From contig NZ_JACNME010000003.1 of NCBI RefSeq assembly GCF_014270065.1, positions 186,001-250,000 of the forward strand: 64,000 bases of DNA, given 5' to 3'. The position numbers and the translations under genes were made by a program. The stretch is from Quadrisphaera sp. RL12-1S. GTDB lineage: Bacteria; Actinomycetota; Actinomycetes; Actinomycetales; Quadrisphaeraceae. Below are positions 34,848 to 44,993 of this stretch, one piece after another (position 1 is the first letter of the stretch; every line of letters starts with the position of its first letter). Below the pieces are notes generated by a model that was not told the origin of the DNA, ran no database searches, and saw only the letters and a list, made by a program, of their open reading frames with translations.

Positions 34848-35789
34848 GGCGGCGGCCCACTCCTCGTTGACGAGGCCGCCCAGCAGCACCACGCCGCTGC
34901 CGAACCAGCCCAGCAGCATCACCGCCACCAGCGCGCCCACCACGGTGGCGGCGGCCTGCACCGCCTCGTCCCCGGAGGTCGTGACGGGCCCGGGGGTGCC
35001 CAGCACCGCCAGCGAGGCCCGGAAGGCCACCACCAGGCCCACGAGCGCCGCCGTGGCCAGCACCGCCCCCGGCACCACCGAGCGCCACGCCACCCGCACC
35101 GGTGCGCCCACGCGGTAGAGCAGGGCGAGCCCGGCGGCCACCACCACCAGCAGCACGGGCCACCGGCCCACCGCCCACACCGTGGCGAAGACCTCCCCGC
35201 CGCCGACCGCTGCCGCCAGCCGCTCGCCGCCGCCCAGCAGCGGGCCCACCACCAGCACGAGGAGCATGAGCGAGCCCGCCACCACCCCCACGAAGGTCAG
35301 CGCGAACGACAGCAGGAACAGCAGCACGGGGCGGCGCTCCTCCACGGGCGTCTCGCCCTCGCGCAGCACCCGCAGCGCCGAGCGGACCACGCGGCTGGCC
35401 ACCACCAGCGCCACCAGCGCCGACCCGGCGGTGAACCCGCTGGAGTCCTGCGCGAGCAGCTCGCGCACCAGCGGCGCCCCGAGGCTGGCCGCCAGCGCCG
35501 GGCTGAGCGCGGCCTCCAGGAGCTGCACGAGGAAGGCCTGGGCGTCCCCCACCGCCTCGGGGTCCAGCCAGCGGCCCAGCAGCCCCAGGCCCGTGCCCAG
35601 CGCGGTCAGCAGCGGGACGGCGGACAGCAGCAGGTAGAAGCACATCTCCGCGGCGCGCCCGCCCAGGCGCAGCCCGGAGGCCCGCAGGGCCACCCGCGCG
35701 GCCACCGCCACGGGGTTGCGGCCGCGCAGCCTCCACGGCGTCCGCTGGGCGGGCGCCTGGAGCCTGACGACGAGCCGCGTCGGGGGCAC
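34656..35789 (-). CDS. YihY/BrkB-family membrane protein
   Basis: The 377-residue protein has six hydrophobic helices with the family pattern: LGGRAAEMCFYLLLSAVPLLTA, SALVALVVASRVVRSALRVL, FLLSFALTFVGVVAGSLMLL and ATVVGALVAVMLLGWFGSGV, ending VNEEWAA near residue 311. The function is unknown; the family was once misnamed RNase BN. The last ~65 residues (GGAAGEHGGHQRPGG...) are antisense to the lysR gene and look non-native. The GTG at 35789 lies eight bases after the dapE stop, so transcription probably continues from dapE. Confidence 0.8.
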   Translation of the reverse strand: MPPTRLVVRLQAPAQRTPWRLRGRNPVAVAARVALRASGLRLGGRAAEMCFYLLLSAVPLLTALGTGLGLLGRWLDPEAVGDAQAFLVQLLEAALSPALAASLGAPLVRELLAQDSSGFTAGSALVALVVASRVVRSALRVLREGETPVEERRPVLLFLLSFALTFVGVVAGSLMLLVLVVGPLLGGGERLAAAVGGGEVFATVWAVGRWPVLLVVVAAGLALLYRVGAPVRVAWRSVVPGAVLATAALVGLVVAFRASLAVLGTPGPVTTSGDEAVQAAATVVGALVAVMLLGWFGSGVVLLGGLVNEEWAAASGGDAGGAAGEHGGHQRPGGRAVGGARVGEEHQVDGAELGQADRGDVAAPVWPPVRSSLRAQR

Positions 35790-35797
35790 GACCCCGG

Positions 35798-37015
35798 CTA
35801 CCGACCGGCCGCGGCGGACGTCGTCGTCGGCAGGAGCCAGGCCAGGAGCGCCTCGCGGCACTCGCGGACCTCCTCCACCGGGCACCACTCGCCCGCGGTG
35901 TGCGCGAGCAGCGGGTCACCGGGGCCGAAGTTCACCGCGGGGACGCCCAGCTCGGAGAAGCGGGCGACGTCGGTCCAGCCGAGCTTGGCCACGGGCTGGC
36001 GGCCGCTGCGCGCGAGCACCTGCCGCACGAAGTCGCGGGCGGCGGGGTGGTCCAGGCCGGGCCGCGCGCCCGGAGCGGCGTCGACGACCACCACCTCGGC
36101 GCCGACCTCCTCCTCCAGCCCGGCGAAGACCCCGCGCACGTGCTCCTCGGCCTGCGCCGGGGTGAAGCACGGGGCGAAGCGGTGGTTCACGGTGACGGTG
36201 CAGGCGTCGGGGATGACGTTGCCGGCCACCCCACCGCTGATGCCGACCGCGTTGAGGCCCTCGCGGTAGACGAGGCCGTCCACCTCGACGCTGCGCGCCT
36301 CGTAGGCGGCCAAGCGGGCGAGCACGGGCGCCGCGAGGTGGACGGCGTTGAGGCCCACCCACGAGCGCGCCGAGTGCGCGGCGCGGCCCGTGAGGCGCAC
36401 CTCGGCGCGCAGCGTGCCGTTGCAGCCGCCCTCGATGCTGGCGTTCGTCGGCTCGCCGAGGACGGCGACGTCGCCCGCGAGCCAGTCCGGGCGGCGGCGC
36501 GCGAGGCGGCCCAGGCCGTTGAGGGCCGAGTCGACCTCCTCGTGGTCGTAGAAGACCCACGTGACGTCGCGGGGGACGCGGCGCGGCTCGGTGGCGAGGG
36601 CGTCCGCCACGGCCGCGGCCGCCGACAGCGCCATCGCCACACCGCCCTTCATGTCCGTGGAGCCGCGGGCCACCAGCCGGTCCACGCCGTCCACCACCTC
36701 GCGGCGCGAGGGCACGTCGTCGCCGGCCAGCGGCACCGTGTCGAGGTGCCCGGCGACGACGACGCGCTCGGCCCGGCCGAGGCGGGTGCGGGCCACCACG
36801 GCGTCCCCGTCGCGCAGGACCTCGTAGTGGGCGGCGCCGCCCTCGCGGGCGCCGAGGCGGCGCAGCGCGTCCTCCACGAGGTCGGCCAGGGGCCCCTCCC
36901 GCCCGCTCACCGACTCGACGTCGCAGACCGCGGCCGCCAGGTCGACCACGTCCCCGGCGAGGTCGAGCGACCGCTCGGGCGCTGGCTGGGGGTTCCTCCC
37001 GGTGGTGCTGCTCAC
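35798..37015 (-). CDS. dapE: Succinyl-diaminopimelate desuccinylase
   Basis: The 405-residue M20 metallopeptidase hydrolyses N-succinyl-LL-diaminopimelate in lysine and peptidoglycan synthesis. Metal and catalytic motifs are [53 protein letters not shown] and, at the end, [15 protein letters not shown]. The lid domain contains [13 protein letters not shown]. The GTG at 37015 has TAGGGT seven bases upstream and no ribosome binding site (leaderless). dapD runs divergently from the other side of a 133-base gap, and dapC lies 4 kb away, so the whole succinylase branch is clustered. Confidence 0.93.
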   Translation of the reverse strand: MSSTTGRNPQPAPERSLDLAGDVVDLAAAVCDVESVSGREGPLADLVEDALRRLGAREGGAAHYEVLRDGDAVVARTRLGRAERVVVAGHLDTVPLAGDDVPSRREVVDGVDRLVARGSTDMKGGVAMALSAAAAVADALATEPRRVPRDVTWVFYDHEEVDSALNGLGRLARRRPDWLAGDVAVLGEPTNASIEGGCNGTLRAEVRLTGRAAHSARSWVGLNAVHLAAPVLARLAAYEARSVEVDGLVYREGLNAVGISGGVAGNVIPDACTVTVNHRFAPCFTPAQAEEHVRGVFAGLEEEVGAEVVVVDAAPGARPGLDHPAARDFVRQVLARSGRQPVAKLGWTDVARFSELGVPAVNFGPGDPLLAHTAGEWCPVEEVRECREALLAWLLPTTTSAAAGR

Positions 37016-37022
37016 GGCGACG

Positions 37023-37028
37023 ACCCTA
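37023..37028 (-). promoter_or_regulatory. -10 box (TAGGGT) of a leaderless promoter for dapE
   Basis: TAGGGT ends seven bases before the dapE GTG at 37015. Confidence 0.55.
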
Positions 37029-37135
37029 CGGCGGTCCGGGCCGCTCGTCGGTGATCGCGGCCGGTGGGCCACCCGGTCGCCCCGGTCGGGCCGGACCGGG
37101 GTGCGCAACCCCGCCACACGCGTCCCAGGCGCACC

Positions 37136-37141
37136 TACCCT
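37136..37141 (+). promoter_or_regulatory. -10 box (TACCCT) of a leaderless promoter for dapD
   Basis: TACCCT ends seven bases before the dapD ATG at 37149. It is the mirror image of the dapE promoter, about 107 bases away. Confidence 0.55.
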
Positions 37142-37148
37142 GTGGGTC

Positions 37149-38192
37149 ATGAGCACGGAAGTCAGCCCCGGAGCCGGCACGGACGCGACCAGCACCCCCA
37201 GCCCCCGCAGGGCCTGGGGCTACGGCCTGGCCACCACGGCCGTCGTGGACGGCGCGGCCGGCCAGGTGCTCGACACCTGGTACCCCTCCCCGGCGCTCGG
37301 ACCGGCACCCGAGGACGACAGCCCCTACGCCGTGCCCGCCGCCCTGGCCGCCCTGGAGGGCGAGGACCCCGCGCGCGGCGTGCGCACGCACGTGGTGCGC
37401 ACCGAGGTGGACCTCGACGCCCCGCCCGCCGACGCGCCCGACGCCTACCTGCGCCTGCACCTGCTCTCCGCGCGGCTGGCCGCGCCGCGGACCATCAACC
37501 TCGACGGGCTCTTCGGCACGCTCGCCAACGTCGTCTGGACCGACCGCGGCCCGTGCCCGGTGGCCGGGTTCGAGCAGGCGCGGCTGCGCCTGCGCGCCCA
37601 CGGGCCGGTGCAGGTCTTCGGCGTCGACAAGTTCCCGCGCATGGTCGACTACGTGCTCCCCACGGGCGTGCGCATCGCCGACGCCGACCGCGTGCGCCTG
37701 GGCGCGCACCTGGCCGAGGGCACCACGGTCATGCACGAGGGCTTCGTGAACTTCAACGCCGGCACGCTCGGCGCCTCGATGGTGGAGGGGCGCATCTCCG
37801 CGGGCGTCGTCGTCGGGGACGGCAGCGACGTCGGCGGCGGCGCCTCGATCATGGGGACGCTGTCCGGTGGTGGCACGCAGGTGGTCTCCGTCGGGAAGCG
37901 CTCCCTGCTGGGCGCCAACGCCGGCATCGGGATCTCCCTCGGGGACGACTGCGTGGTCGAGGCCGGCCTGTACGTCACCGCGGGCACCAAGGTCGTGCTC
38001 ACCGGCGACCTGGCGCGGGCGCACGCCCCGCAGGGCTGGCAGCCGGGCGACGACGCCGTCGTGGTCAAGGCGCGCGAGCTGTCGGGCCTGGACGGGCTGC
38101 TCTTCCGCCGCAACTCCACCTCCGGCGCCGTCGAGGCGGTCGCGCTGACCAAGGCCGCCGTCGTCCTCAACGACGCCCTGCACGCCAACTGA
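37149..38192 (+). CDS. dapD: Tetrahydrodipicolinate N-succinyltransferase
   Basis: The 347-residue enzyme uses succinyl-CoA to succinylate tetrahydrodipicolinate. It is the actinobacterial DapD type, with a long N-terminal domain and a left-handed beta-helix of hexapeptide repeats: [55 protein letters not shown] and [20 protein letters not shown]. The ATG at 37149 is placed by the leaderless promoter. The gene is divergent from dapE, an arrangement that should allow joint control of lysine synthesis. Confidence 0.94.
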   Translation: MSTEVSPGAGTDATSTPSPRRAWGYGLATTAVVDGAAGQVLDTWYPSPALGPAPEDDSPYAVPAALAALEGEDPARGVRTHVVRTEVDLDAPPADAPDAYLRLHLLSARLAAPRTINLDGLFGTLANVVWTDRGPCPVAGFEQARLRLRAHGPVQVFGVDKFPRMVDYVLPTGVRIADADRVRLGAHLAEGTTVMHEGFVNFNAGTLGASMVEGRISAGVVVGDGSDVGGGASIMGTLSGGGTQVVSVGKRSLLGANAGIGISLGDDCVVEAGLYVTAGTKVVLTGDLARAHAPQGWQPGDDAVVVKARELSGLDGLLFRRNSTSGAVEAVALTKAAVVLNDALHAN

Positions 38193-38232
38193 GGCCAGCC
38201 CTCCCCGCACCTCCCGGAGCACCCGCACCCCC

Positions 38233-39243
38233 ATGGCCACCGTGCAGCAGCGACGCCGCCGCCCGCCGCCCCCGCCGCCGCGCCGGCGCGCGGGTGGCGG
38301 CCACCGCGTGCTCGGGCGCCTCGTGGGGACCGCTGCGGTGCTCGCGGTGCTCGCCGGCGGCGCCTGGGTGGCGGTGCAGCAGGTCGCGCCGTCGAGCACG
38401 GTGGTGGTGGAGCGGTGCACGGCGGTCAGCGGTGACGCGGCCACCCCGTACGACCTCGCCCCCGACCAGGCCGCCAACGCCGCGCTCATCACCGCCGTGG
38501 TGCAGCAGCGGGGCATGCCGCCGCGCGCGGCCACCATCGCCCTGGCCACGGCGGTGCAGGAGAGCAAGCTGCGCAACATCACCTACGGGGACCGCGACTC
38601 CCTCGGCCTGTTCCAGCAGCGGCCCTCGCAGGGGTGGGGCACCGCGGCGCAGATCCAGGACCCGGTCTACGCCACCAACGCCTTCCTCGACGTGCTGCAG
38701 AAGGTGGACGGGTACGCGGACGCCCCCATCACCGAGGTGGCCCAGCGGGTGCAGCGGTCGGCCTTCCCCGACGCCTACGCCGACCACGAGCCGGAGGGCC
38801 GGGCCTACGCCTCCGCGCTCACCGGGTACTCCCCCGCCGCGCTCACCTGCCGGCTCCGCCCGGCCACCGACTCCTCGGCCGAGACCGCGGCGGCGAACGG
38901 GTACTGGCCGCGCACGCAGCCCCTGGTCGACGCCCTCGCGCGCGAGCGCGGCACGGGCGTGCCCGTCGCCCCCACCGACGAGGGAGCCGGCGCGGTGATC
39001 GGCACCCCGGTGGCCGCCGGCGCCACCCCGGACGACGCGCAGCGGCGCGCCGGCTGGTCGGCGGCGCAGTGGGCCGTGGCGCACGCCGCCGACGCCCAGG
39101 TGGTGGCCGTCGGCACCGACGGCAGGCAGTGGCGCCGGGACCGCCCGGACGACGGCTGGGTGGACGTGCCGCAGGCCGACCGCGCGCGCCTGGCGCCGGC
39201 CGGCGCCGCCGTCGTCCTCGTCGCCGGCGGCCGCGCCGAGTAG
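38233..39243 (+). CDS. Membrane-anchored lysozyme-like hypothetical protein
   Basis: The 336-residue protein has a basic, proline-rich N-terminus (RRRRPPPPPPRRR) and one membrane helix at about residues 30-48. An extracytoplasmic domain follows with AATIALATAVQESKLRNITY, DSLGLFQQRPSQGWGTAAQI and a second helical region. The QESxLxN...DSLGLFQQRP pattern is shared by actinobacterial proteins with a lysozyme-like fold that are often annotated only as hypothetical. A catalytic Glu in AVQESK is possible, so cell-wall cleavage or binding is likely. It starts 40 bases after dapD on the same strand. Confidence 0.75.
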   Translation: MATVQQRRRRPPPPPPRRRAGGGHRVLGRLVGTAAVLAVLAGGAWVAVQQVAPSSTVVVERCTAVSGDAATPYDLAPDQAANAALITAVVQQRGMPPRAATIALATAVQESKLRNITYGDRDSLGLFQQRPSQGWGTAAQIQDPVYATNAFLDVLQKVDGYADAPITEVAQRVQRSAFPDAYADHEPEGRAYASALTGYSPAALTCRLRPATDSSAETAAANGYWPRTQPLVDALARERGTGVPVAPTDEGAGAVIGTPVAAGATPDDAQRRAGWSAAQWAVAHAADAQVVAVGTDGRQWRRDRPDDGWVDVPQADRARLAPAGAAVVLVAGGRAE

Positions 39244-39310
39244 CCCTCGAGCTCGCGCCCGCGACCAGGCGCTCGGCTGCGGGTCGGGAGGACGACGACG
39301 CCGGGCGCGC

Positions 39311-39347
39311 AGGAGGGCCGCCCCCGGGTGTCGGGTGCGGCCCTCCT
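39311..39347. terminator. 11-bp hairpin between convergent genes
   Basis: AGGAGGGCCGC at 39311-39321 pairs with 39337-39347 over a 15-base loop, between the lysozyme-like gene and gltA. Confidence 0.7.
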
Positions 39348-39374
39348 CGGCGTCAGCGCGGCAGCTGCCGCGGG

Positions 39375-40694
<1,320 letters not shown>

Positions 40695-40780
40695 GGCGCG
40701 GCTCCTCGTCGTCGGGGTGGTGCGGGGCTGGGACAGCGGACAGGGGCGACGAGCGTCACCCCGAGGTCGTTGCCTGGTGG

Positions 40781-40786
40781 ACGCTA
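40781..40786 (-). promoter_or_regulatory. Candidate -10 box (TAGCGT) for gltA
   Basis: TAGCGT overlaps the TAG stop of dapC and would give a leader of about 80 bases before the gltA ATG. Confidence 0.4.
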
Positions 40787-41959
40787 CCCGGCCAGGGAGC
40801 CCAGCCGTGCAGCGGCGGCCCGGACCCGCTCGTCGGTGGCGGTCAGCGCGACCCTCACGTGCGCGCCCGCTGACGGTCCGTAGAAGTCGCCGGGGGCCAC
40901 GAGCACCCCCACCCCCGCCAGCCGGTCCAGCAGGTCACGGCCACCGGACCCGCCGGCGCCCTCGGCGGAGCGGGTCCAGAGGTACAGCCCCGCCTCGGAG
41001 TGCTCCACCACCAGGCCGGCGCCCTCCAGCGCGGTCCTCAGCACCCGGCGGCGCTCGCGGTAGCGCTCGCGCTGCACGGCCACGTGCTCGTCGTCGGCGA
41101 AGGCCGCCGCGACGGCGGCCTGGACGGGGGCCGGCACGATCATCCCGGCGTGCTTGCGCACGGCCAGCAGGTGGGCCACCAGCTCGCGGTCGCCGAGCAC
41201 CACGGCGCCGCGGTACCCGGCGAGGTTGGAGCGCTTGGACAGCGAGGTGACCAGCAGCAGCCCGTCGTGGCTGCCGGGGCCGGTGCCGCACACGCGGGGG
41301 TCCAGGACGCTGGGCACCTCGGGCACGTCCCACGCCAGCTCGGCGTAGCACTCGTCGGAGGCCACCACGGCGCCCTCGGCGCGGGCGCGGTCCACCGCGG
41401 CGCGCAGCTGCTCCACGCCCGCCACGGCGCCGGTGGGGTTGGAGGGGCTGTTCAGCCACACCAGCCGCACCCGGTCACCGGCGAGCTGCTCCTCGGTGGG
41501 CCAGCCGCCCGGGGGGACGGCGACGGCGCGGGCCCCCGCCAGGCGGGCCCCCACGTCGTAGGTGGGGTAGGCGACCTCGGGGATGACGACGACGTCGCCC
41601 GGGCCGAGCCCCAGCTGCGTGGGCAGCCAGGCCACGAGCTCCTTGGAGCCCACGGTCGGCAGCACCGCGGCCGGGTCCAGCCCCACGGCCCCGCGCGTGC
41701 GGGCCGCCCACGCGGCGGTCGCCTCGCGCAGGGCGGGCGTGCCCGCCGTCAGCGGGTAGCCGGGGGCGTCCGCGGCGTCCCGCAGGGCGCGCTGCACCAC
41801 CTCGGGCGTCGGGTCGACCGGGGTGCCGACCGACAGGTCGACGATGCCGCCGGGGTGGCTGCGGGCGCGGTCGGCCGCGGCGCGGATGGTGTCCCAGGGG
41901 AAGTCCGGCAGGGCGCCGGTCCGGGAGGCCCCGCCGCCGCGCGCGGACCAGCCGCTCAG
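40784..41959 (-). CDS. dapC: Succinyldiaminopimelate transaminase, predicted CTG start
   Basis: The 391-residue class I/II PLP aminotransferase makes N-succinyl-LL-diaminopimelate. The N-terminus [20 protein letters not shown] and [19 protein letters not shown] are diagnostic of actinobacterial DapC. PLP motifs are [23 protein letters not shown] and the Schiff-base Lys in [14 protein letters not shown]. There is no ATG, GTG or TTG between the conserved start and the preceding gene. A CTG at 41959 overlaps the ferredoxin stop (CTGA) and has AGGAG eight bases upstream, so CTG is the likely start codon. The gene is coupled to fdxA. Confidence 0.9.
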   Translation of the reverse strand: MSGWSARGGGASRTGALPDFPWDTIRAAADRARSHPGGIVDLSVGTPVDPTPEVVQRALRDAADAPGYPLTAGTPALREATAAWAARTRGAVGLDPAAVLPTVGSKELVAWLPTQLGLGPGDVVVIPEVAYPTYDVGARLAGARAVAVPPGGWPTEEQLAGDRVRLVWLNSPSNPTGAVAGVEQLRAAVDRARAEGAVVASDECYAELAWDVPEVPSVLDPRVCGTGPGSHDGLLLVTSLSKRSNLAGYRGAVVLGDRELVAHLLAVRKHAGMIVPAPVQAAVAAAFADDEHVAVQRERYRERRRVLRTALEGAGLVVEHSEAGLYLWTRSAEGAGGSGGRDLLDRLAGVGVLVAPGDFYGPSAGAHVRVALTATDERVRAAAARLGSLAG

Positions 41960-42282
41960 TGGCCGGTCTCCTGCGGCGGCAGCGCCCTGACGAGCGGCGC
42001 GTCCTTGGCGATGGCGCCGAGCTTGGCGGCACCGCCCGGGGAGCCGATCTCGTCGAAGAACGCCGCGTTGTCCGTGGTGTAGTCCGCCCACTGCGCGGGG
42101 ACGTCGTCCTCGTAGTAGATCGCCTCGACCGGGCACACCGGCTCGCAGGCGCCGCAGTCGACGCACTCGTCGGGGTGGATGTACAGCGACCGGCTGCCCT
42201 CGTAGATGCAGTCGACCGGGCACTCCTCCACGCAGGCGCGGTCCTTCAGGTCGACGCAGGGCTGCGCGATCACGTAGGTCAC
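41956..42282 (-). CDS. fdxA: Seven-iron ferredoxin
   Basis: The 108-residue protein carries a [3Fe-4S] and a [4Fe-4S] cluster. Cluster cysteines are C9, C17, C21 and C25 in [17 protein letters not shown], and C40, C43, C46 and C50 in [11 protein letters not shown]. The C-terminal extension [15 protein letters not shown] matches actinobacterial FdxA/FdxC, which transfer electrons to cytochromes P450 and other oxidoreductases. The GTG at 42282 is chosen because MTYVIAQPC is the conserved start. The stop overlaps the CTG start of dapC; mycobacteria have the same fdxC-dapC pair. Confidence 0.94.
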   Translation of the reverse strand: MTYVIAQPCVDLKDRACVEECPVDCIYEGSRSLYIHPDECVDCGACEPVCPVEAIYYEDDVPAQWADYTTDNAAFFDEIGSPGGAAKLGAIAKDAPLVRALPPQETGH

Positions 42283-42336
42283 GCCACCAGTGTTCCACCC
42301 GCCCGCCCGTCGCGACGAGCGGAGGTCGCACCGGGG

Positions 42337-44436
42337 TCAGTCCAGCGCCAGCGGCACCCCGGTCGAGGTCCCGCCACCGGGCGCGGTGCAGGTGACGGCG
42401 GCGCGCGGGGCGTAGGTGGTGGTCACCTCGTCGGTGACGGGGGCCCCGGTGCGCCCGGTGCCCGCCCGCGGCGCCGTGGTGCGCGTGACGGTGGTGGTGA
42501 AGCCGTCCTGCCCGGGCTGCCCCACGCACTGCGGGGAGGGGTCGGACAGCTGGGGCGCGGGTCGCACGTCGGAGGCCGGTGACGTGCTGAGGGAGACCTG
42601 GCGGTCGGGTGCTCCCCACACCTGCACCCGCAGCGCGCCGTCGACCACCTCCGCGCGCAGCAGGGCGCCCTTCGGGTCGCCGTCCACGGCGGGCTGGGAG
42701 ACCACCAGCGGGGTGCCGGCGCCCACCACCGCGTCCAGGCCCGCGGGGTCGCGGGGGTTCCACGAGACCGGCGCCGTGCGCGAGTCCACCTGGAGCCCCG
42801 CGGCGTAGGCGGCGGCGTGCACCGCGGAGGCCACCTGCGTGGTGCCCGCGGCCAGCGAGGAGGTGGCGCGGCCGTCGACCACCACGGTGGCCGGCACCCA
42901 GCCGGCCTCCGCGCTGGGCGCGCCGGTGCGGGCGCCCACGTCGAGCGACTGCCCCGGGCCCAGCAGGGCTCCGTCGAGGGCGCGAGCGGCCGCGGTGACG
43001 TCCTGCGTGCGGGCCGGGTCGGCCGTCAGCGGCGAGACGACCTGCCCCAGCAGCGCGGTGACGCCCATCGCGGTGACCGCCTCGGTGGACAGGTCCGGCG
43101 CCACGGACCGGGTGGTGGCCCTGGCGGTCCGGGCGTCGCCCGTGGCCACGAGCGCGGCGGCGGCGGCGTGCGCGAGCGAGGCCGGGTCCGGCTCGGAGCC
43201 GGCGACGGCGGGGACCACCACGGGGGCAGCGCCGCTGGTGTCCACCCGGGCGTCCTGCGCCGCGGTCCGGGTGGCGGGGTCGGCGGTGGCCACGGCGTCG
43301 GCGAGGGCGGCACCGTCCACGTGCAGGCGCAGCGCCGGGCCGTCCAGCACCACCGACAGCGCGGGCACCACCTGCGCCGGGGTCAGCACCACGGTCCGGC
43401 CGGCGACCTCGACCGCGAGCGGGGCGGAGACGGCGGGGCGCGCCTGCGTCTGCAGGGCGGCGTCGACGGCGTCGACGGTGGCCTTCGGCTGGACGGTGTG
43501 CGCCGGGAGCGGCAGCGGCCGCTGGCCGCCGGGCTCCCCCGGCGCCGCGAGCCAGGCCCGGCGCACCAGCGCCGTCGCCGCGTCGCGGTCCAGCCCGGTG
43601 CCGGGCACCGGCGCCACGGCCACCGGCTGGCCGGAGGTGAAGCTGACCGAGCCCTCCACGGCGGGCACGTCCAGCGCCACCGCCGCCCGGTCCAGGGCCG
43701 CGGCCAGGTCCGCGTCGGTGCCCTCGAGCACGGGGGCCACCGCGCCGCGCCCGCGGAGCTGGTGCCACAGGGTGGTCGGCAGCCCGGCGGGCCCGATGGC
43801 CCGCGACACCGTCGCGGGGGCGTCCAGGTGCAGCTGGGCGACGCCCGGGTCCACCGTCGTGGTGCGGCCGTCCTGGCCGGGGGCGTCCAGGCGCACCGCC
43901 AGCGGCGAGTCCAGGCGCGGCTCGAGCGTGCGGGCGAGCAGCTGGACGGCGGCCTCGCGGTCGAGGCCGCCGATCGCGACCCCGGCCACGGTGGTGCCCT
44001 CGGGCACCCGGTCGGCCAGGCGGAAGGACGCCCCGGACCAGGCAGCGGCCACCAGGCCCGCGGCCGACACGAGGGCCAGCACGCGCACGCGCTGGCTGCG
44101 GCTGACCGACGCCTCGTCGGGCGCACCGGCGCCGGGCCGGGTGAGCACCGCGGTGGCCCGGGCGGGTCCCGCCACCGCGGCGGCACCGGTCTCGGGCAGG
44201 ACGACGACGCCGCTGGTCGCGCCACCCGCCGCTGGCGCCGGACCGGCGTCGTCCGCGCGGGGGTCGCCGTCGTCGGCGGCGGCGTCGCTGCCCTCGCTGC
44301 CGTCGTCGAGCGCGTCGGAGCGGTGCTGCGGCCGGCGCTGGGCCGGCACGCGGGCGCTGCCGTCCGTGCCGGGCGGCGCGGTCGCCCCGCGCTCGAGCAT
44401 CTCCAGCAGCTGCGCCGCCCCACCAGCCCGTCCCAC
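42337..44436 (-). CDS. VanW-like membrane protein with peptidoglycan-binding repeats
   Basis: The 699-residue protein has a disordered cytoplasmic N-terminus and one membrane helix at about 118-138. Two repeats of the type PG_binding_4 follow (EGTTVAGVAIGGLDREAAVQ, then a second copy near VPAVEGSVSFTSGQP). A VanW domain comes next (GALLGPGQSLDVGARTG, GWVPATVVVDGRATSSLAAG, TTQVASAVHAAAYAAGLQV). The layout matches YoaR-type proteins of unknown enzymatic role in the cell wall. The GTG at 44436 has TAGCCT seven bases upstream (leaderless). Confidence 0.83.
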   Translation of the reverse strand: MGRAGGAAQLLEMLERGATAPPGTDGSARVPAQRRPQHRSDALDDGSEGSDAAADDGDPRADDAGPAPAAGGATSGVVVLPETGAAAVAGPARATAVLTRPGAGAPDEASVSRSQRVRVLALVSAAGLVAAAWSGASFRLADRVPEGTTVAGVAIGGLDREAAVQLLARTLEPRLDSPLAVRLDAPGQDGRTTTVDPGVAQLHLDAPATVSRAIGPAGLPTTLWHQLRGRGAVAPVLEGTDADLAAALDRAAVALDVPAVEGSVSFTSGQPVAVAPVPGTGLDRDAATALVRRAWLAAPGEPGGQRPLPLPAHTVQPKATVDAVDAALQTQARPAVSAPLAVEVAGRTVVLTPAQVVPALSVVLDGPALRLHVDGAALADAVATADPATRTAAQDARVDTSGAAPVVVPAVAGSEPDPASLAHAAAAALVATGDARTARATTRSVAPDLSTEAVTAMGVTALLGQVVSPLTADPARTQDVTAAARALDGALLGPGQSLDVGARTGAPSAEAGWVPATVVVDGRATSSLAAGTTQVASAVHAAAYAAGLQVDSRTAPVSWNPRDPAGLDAVVGAGTPLVVSQPAVDGDPKGALLRAEVVDGALRVQVWGAPDRQVSLSTSPASDVRPAPQLSDPSPQCVGQPGQDGFTTTVTRTTAPRAGTGRTGAPVTDEVTTTYAPRAAVTCTAPGGGTSTGVPLALD

Positions 44437-44443
44437 GCCAGCG

Positions 44444-44449
44444 AGGCTA
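44444..44449 (-). promoter_or_regulatory. -10 box (TAGCCT) of a leaderless promoter for the VanW-like gene
   Basis: TAGCCT ends seven bases before the GTG at 44436. Confidence 0.5.
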
Positions 44450-44456
44450 AGGACGT

Positions 44457-44993
44457 TCAGGCCAGCCCGTGGTAGGAACGCCGGAACCTGACCAGGGGCG
44501 CGTCCGCCGCCCCGCCCGCCGGCGCGGCGAGGCCGACCACGAGGCCCACCACCACGGCGTGGTCCCCGGCGGGGTGCACGGCCGTGGTGCGGCACTCGAA
44601 CGCCTCCAGCGCGCCCTCCAGGAGCGGGGCGCCGGTCACGGGGCCGGGCCGGTGCGGCACCCGGTCCAGCTGCCCGACGGCGGGCCGCCCCGGCGTCGCG
44701 AGCCACCCGGCCGTCGCGCGCGCACCGGCGGGCAGCAGCGACAGGCCCCACGTGCCGGCCCCCTCCACGGCGTCGAGGAAGCGCGCGTCCTCGTGCACGC
44801 ACACCAGCAGCAGCGGGGGCTCCCGGCTGACCCACGTGCACGAGGTGACGGTGATGGCGTGGTCCAGGCCGCGCCAGCGGGTGCTGGCGACGGCGACCCC
44901 GGCCGCGAAGCCCTCGAACGCCGCCGCGGCGGCGTCCGGGTCGACGTGCTGGCCGTCGGGCTGGCCGTCAGGCTGGTGGGGGTCCTCGCTCAC
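44457..44993 (-). CDS. Flavin reductase-like FMN-binding protein
   Basis: The 178-residue protein matches the flavin reductase domain family: AFEGFAAGVAVASTRWRG, HAITVTSCTWVSREPPLLLV, then a FLDAV..GTWGLSLLPAG segment and ECRTTAVHPAGDHAVVVGLV. Members bind FMN and reduce flavin with NAD(P)H for a two-component monooxygenase, or act as F420/FMN oxidoreductases. No monooxygenase partner is adjacent. The GTG at 44993 overlaps the FtsH-like stop by four bases (GTGA), so it is translated from the ftsH-like mRNA. Confidence 0.85.
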   Translation of the reverse strand: MSEDPHQPDGQPDGQHVDPDAAAAAFEGFAAGVAVASTRWRGLDHAITVTSCTWVSREPPLLLVCVHEDARFLDAVEGAGTWGLSLLPAGARATAGWLATPGRPAVGQLDRVPHRPGPVTGAPLLEGALEAFECRTTAVHPAGDHAVVVGLVVGLAAPAGGAADAPLVRFRRSYHGLA

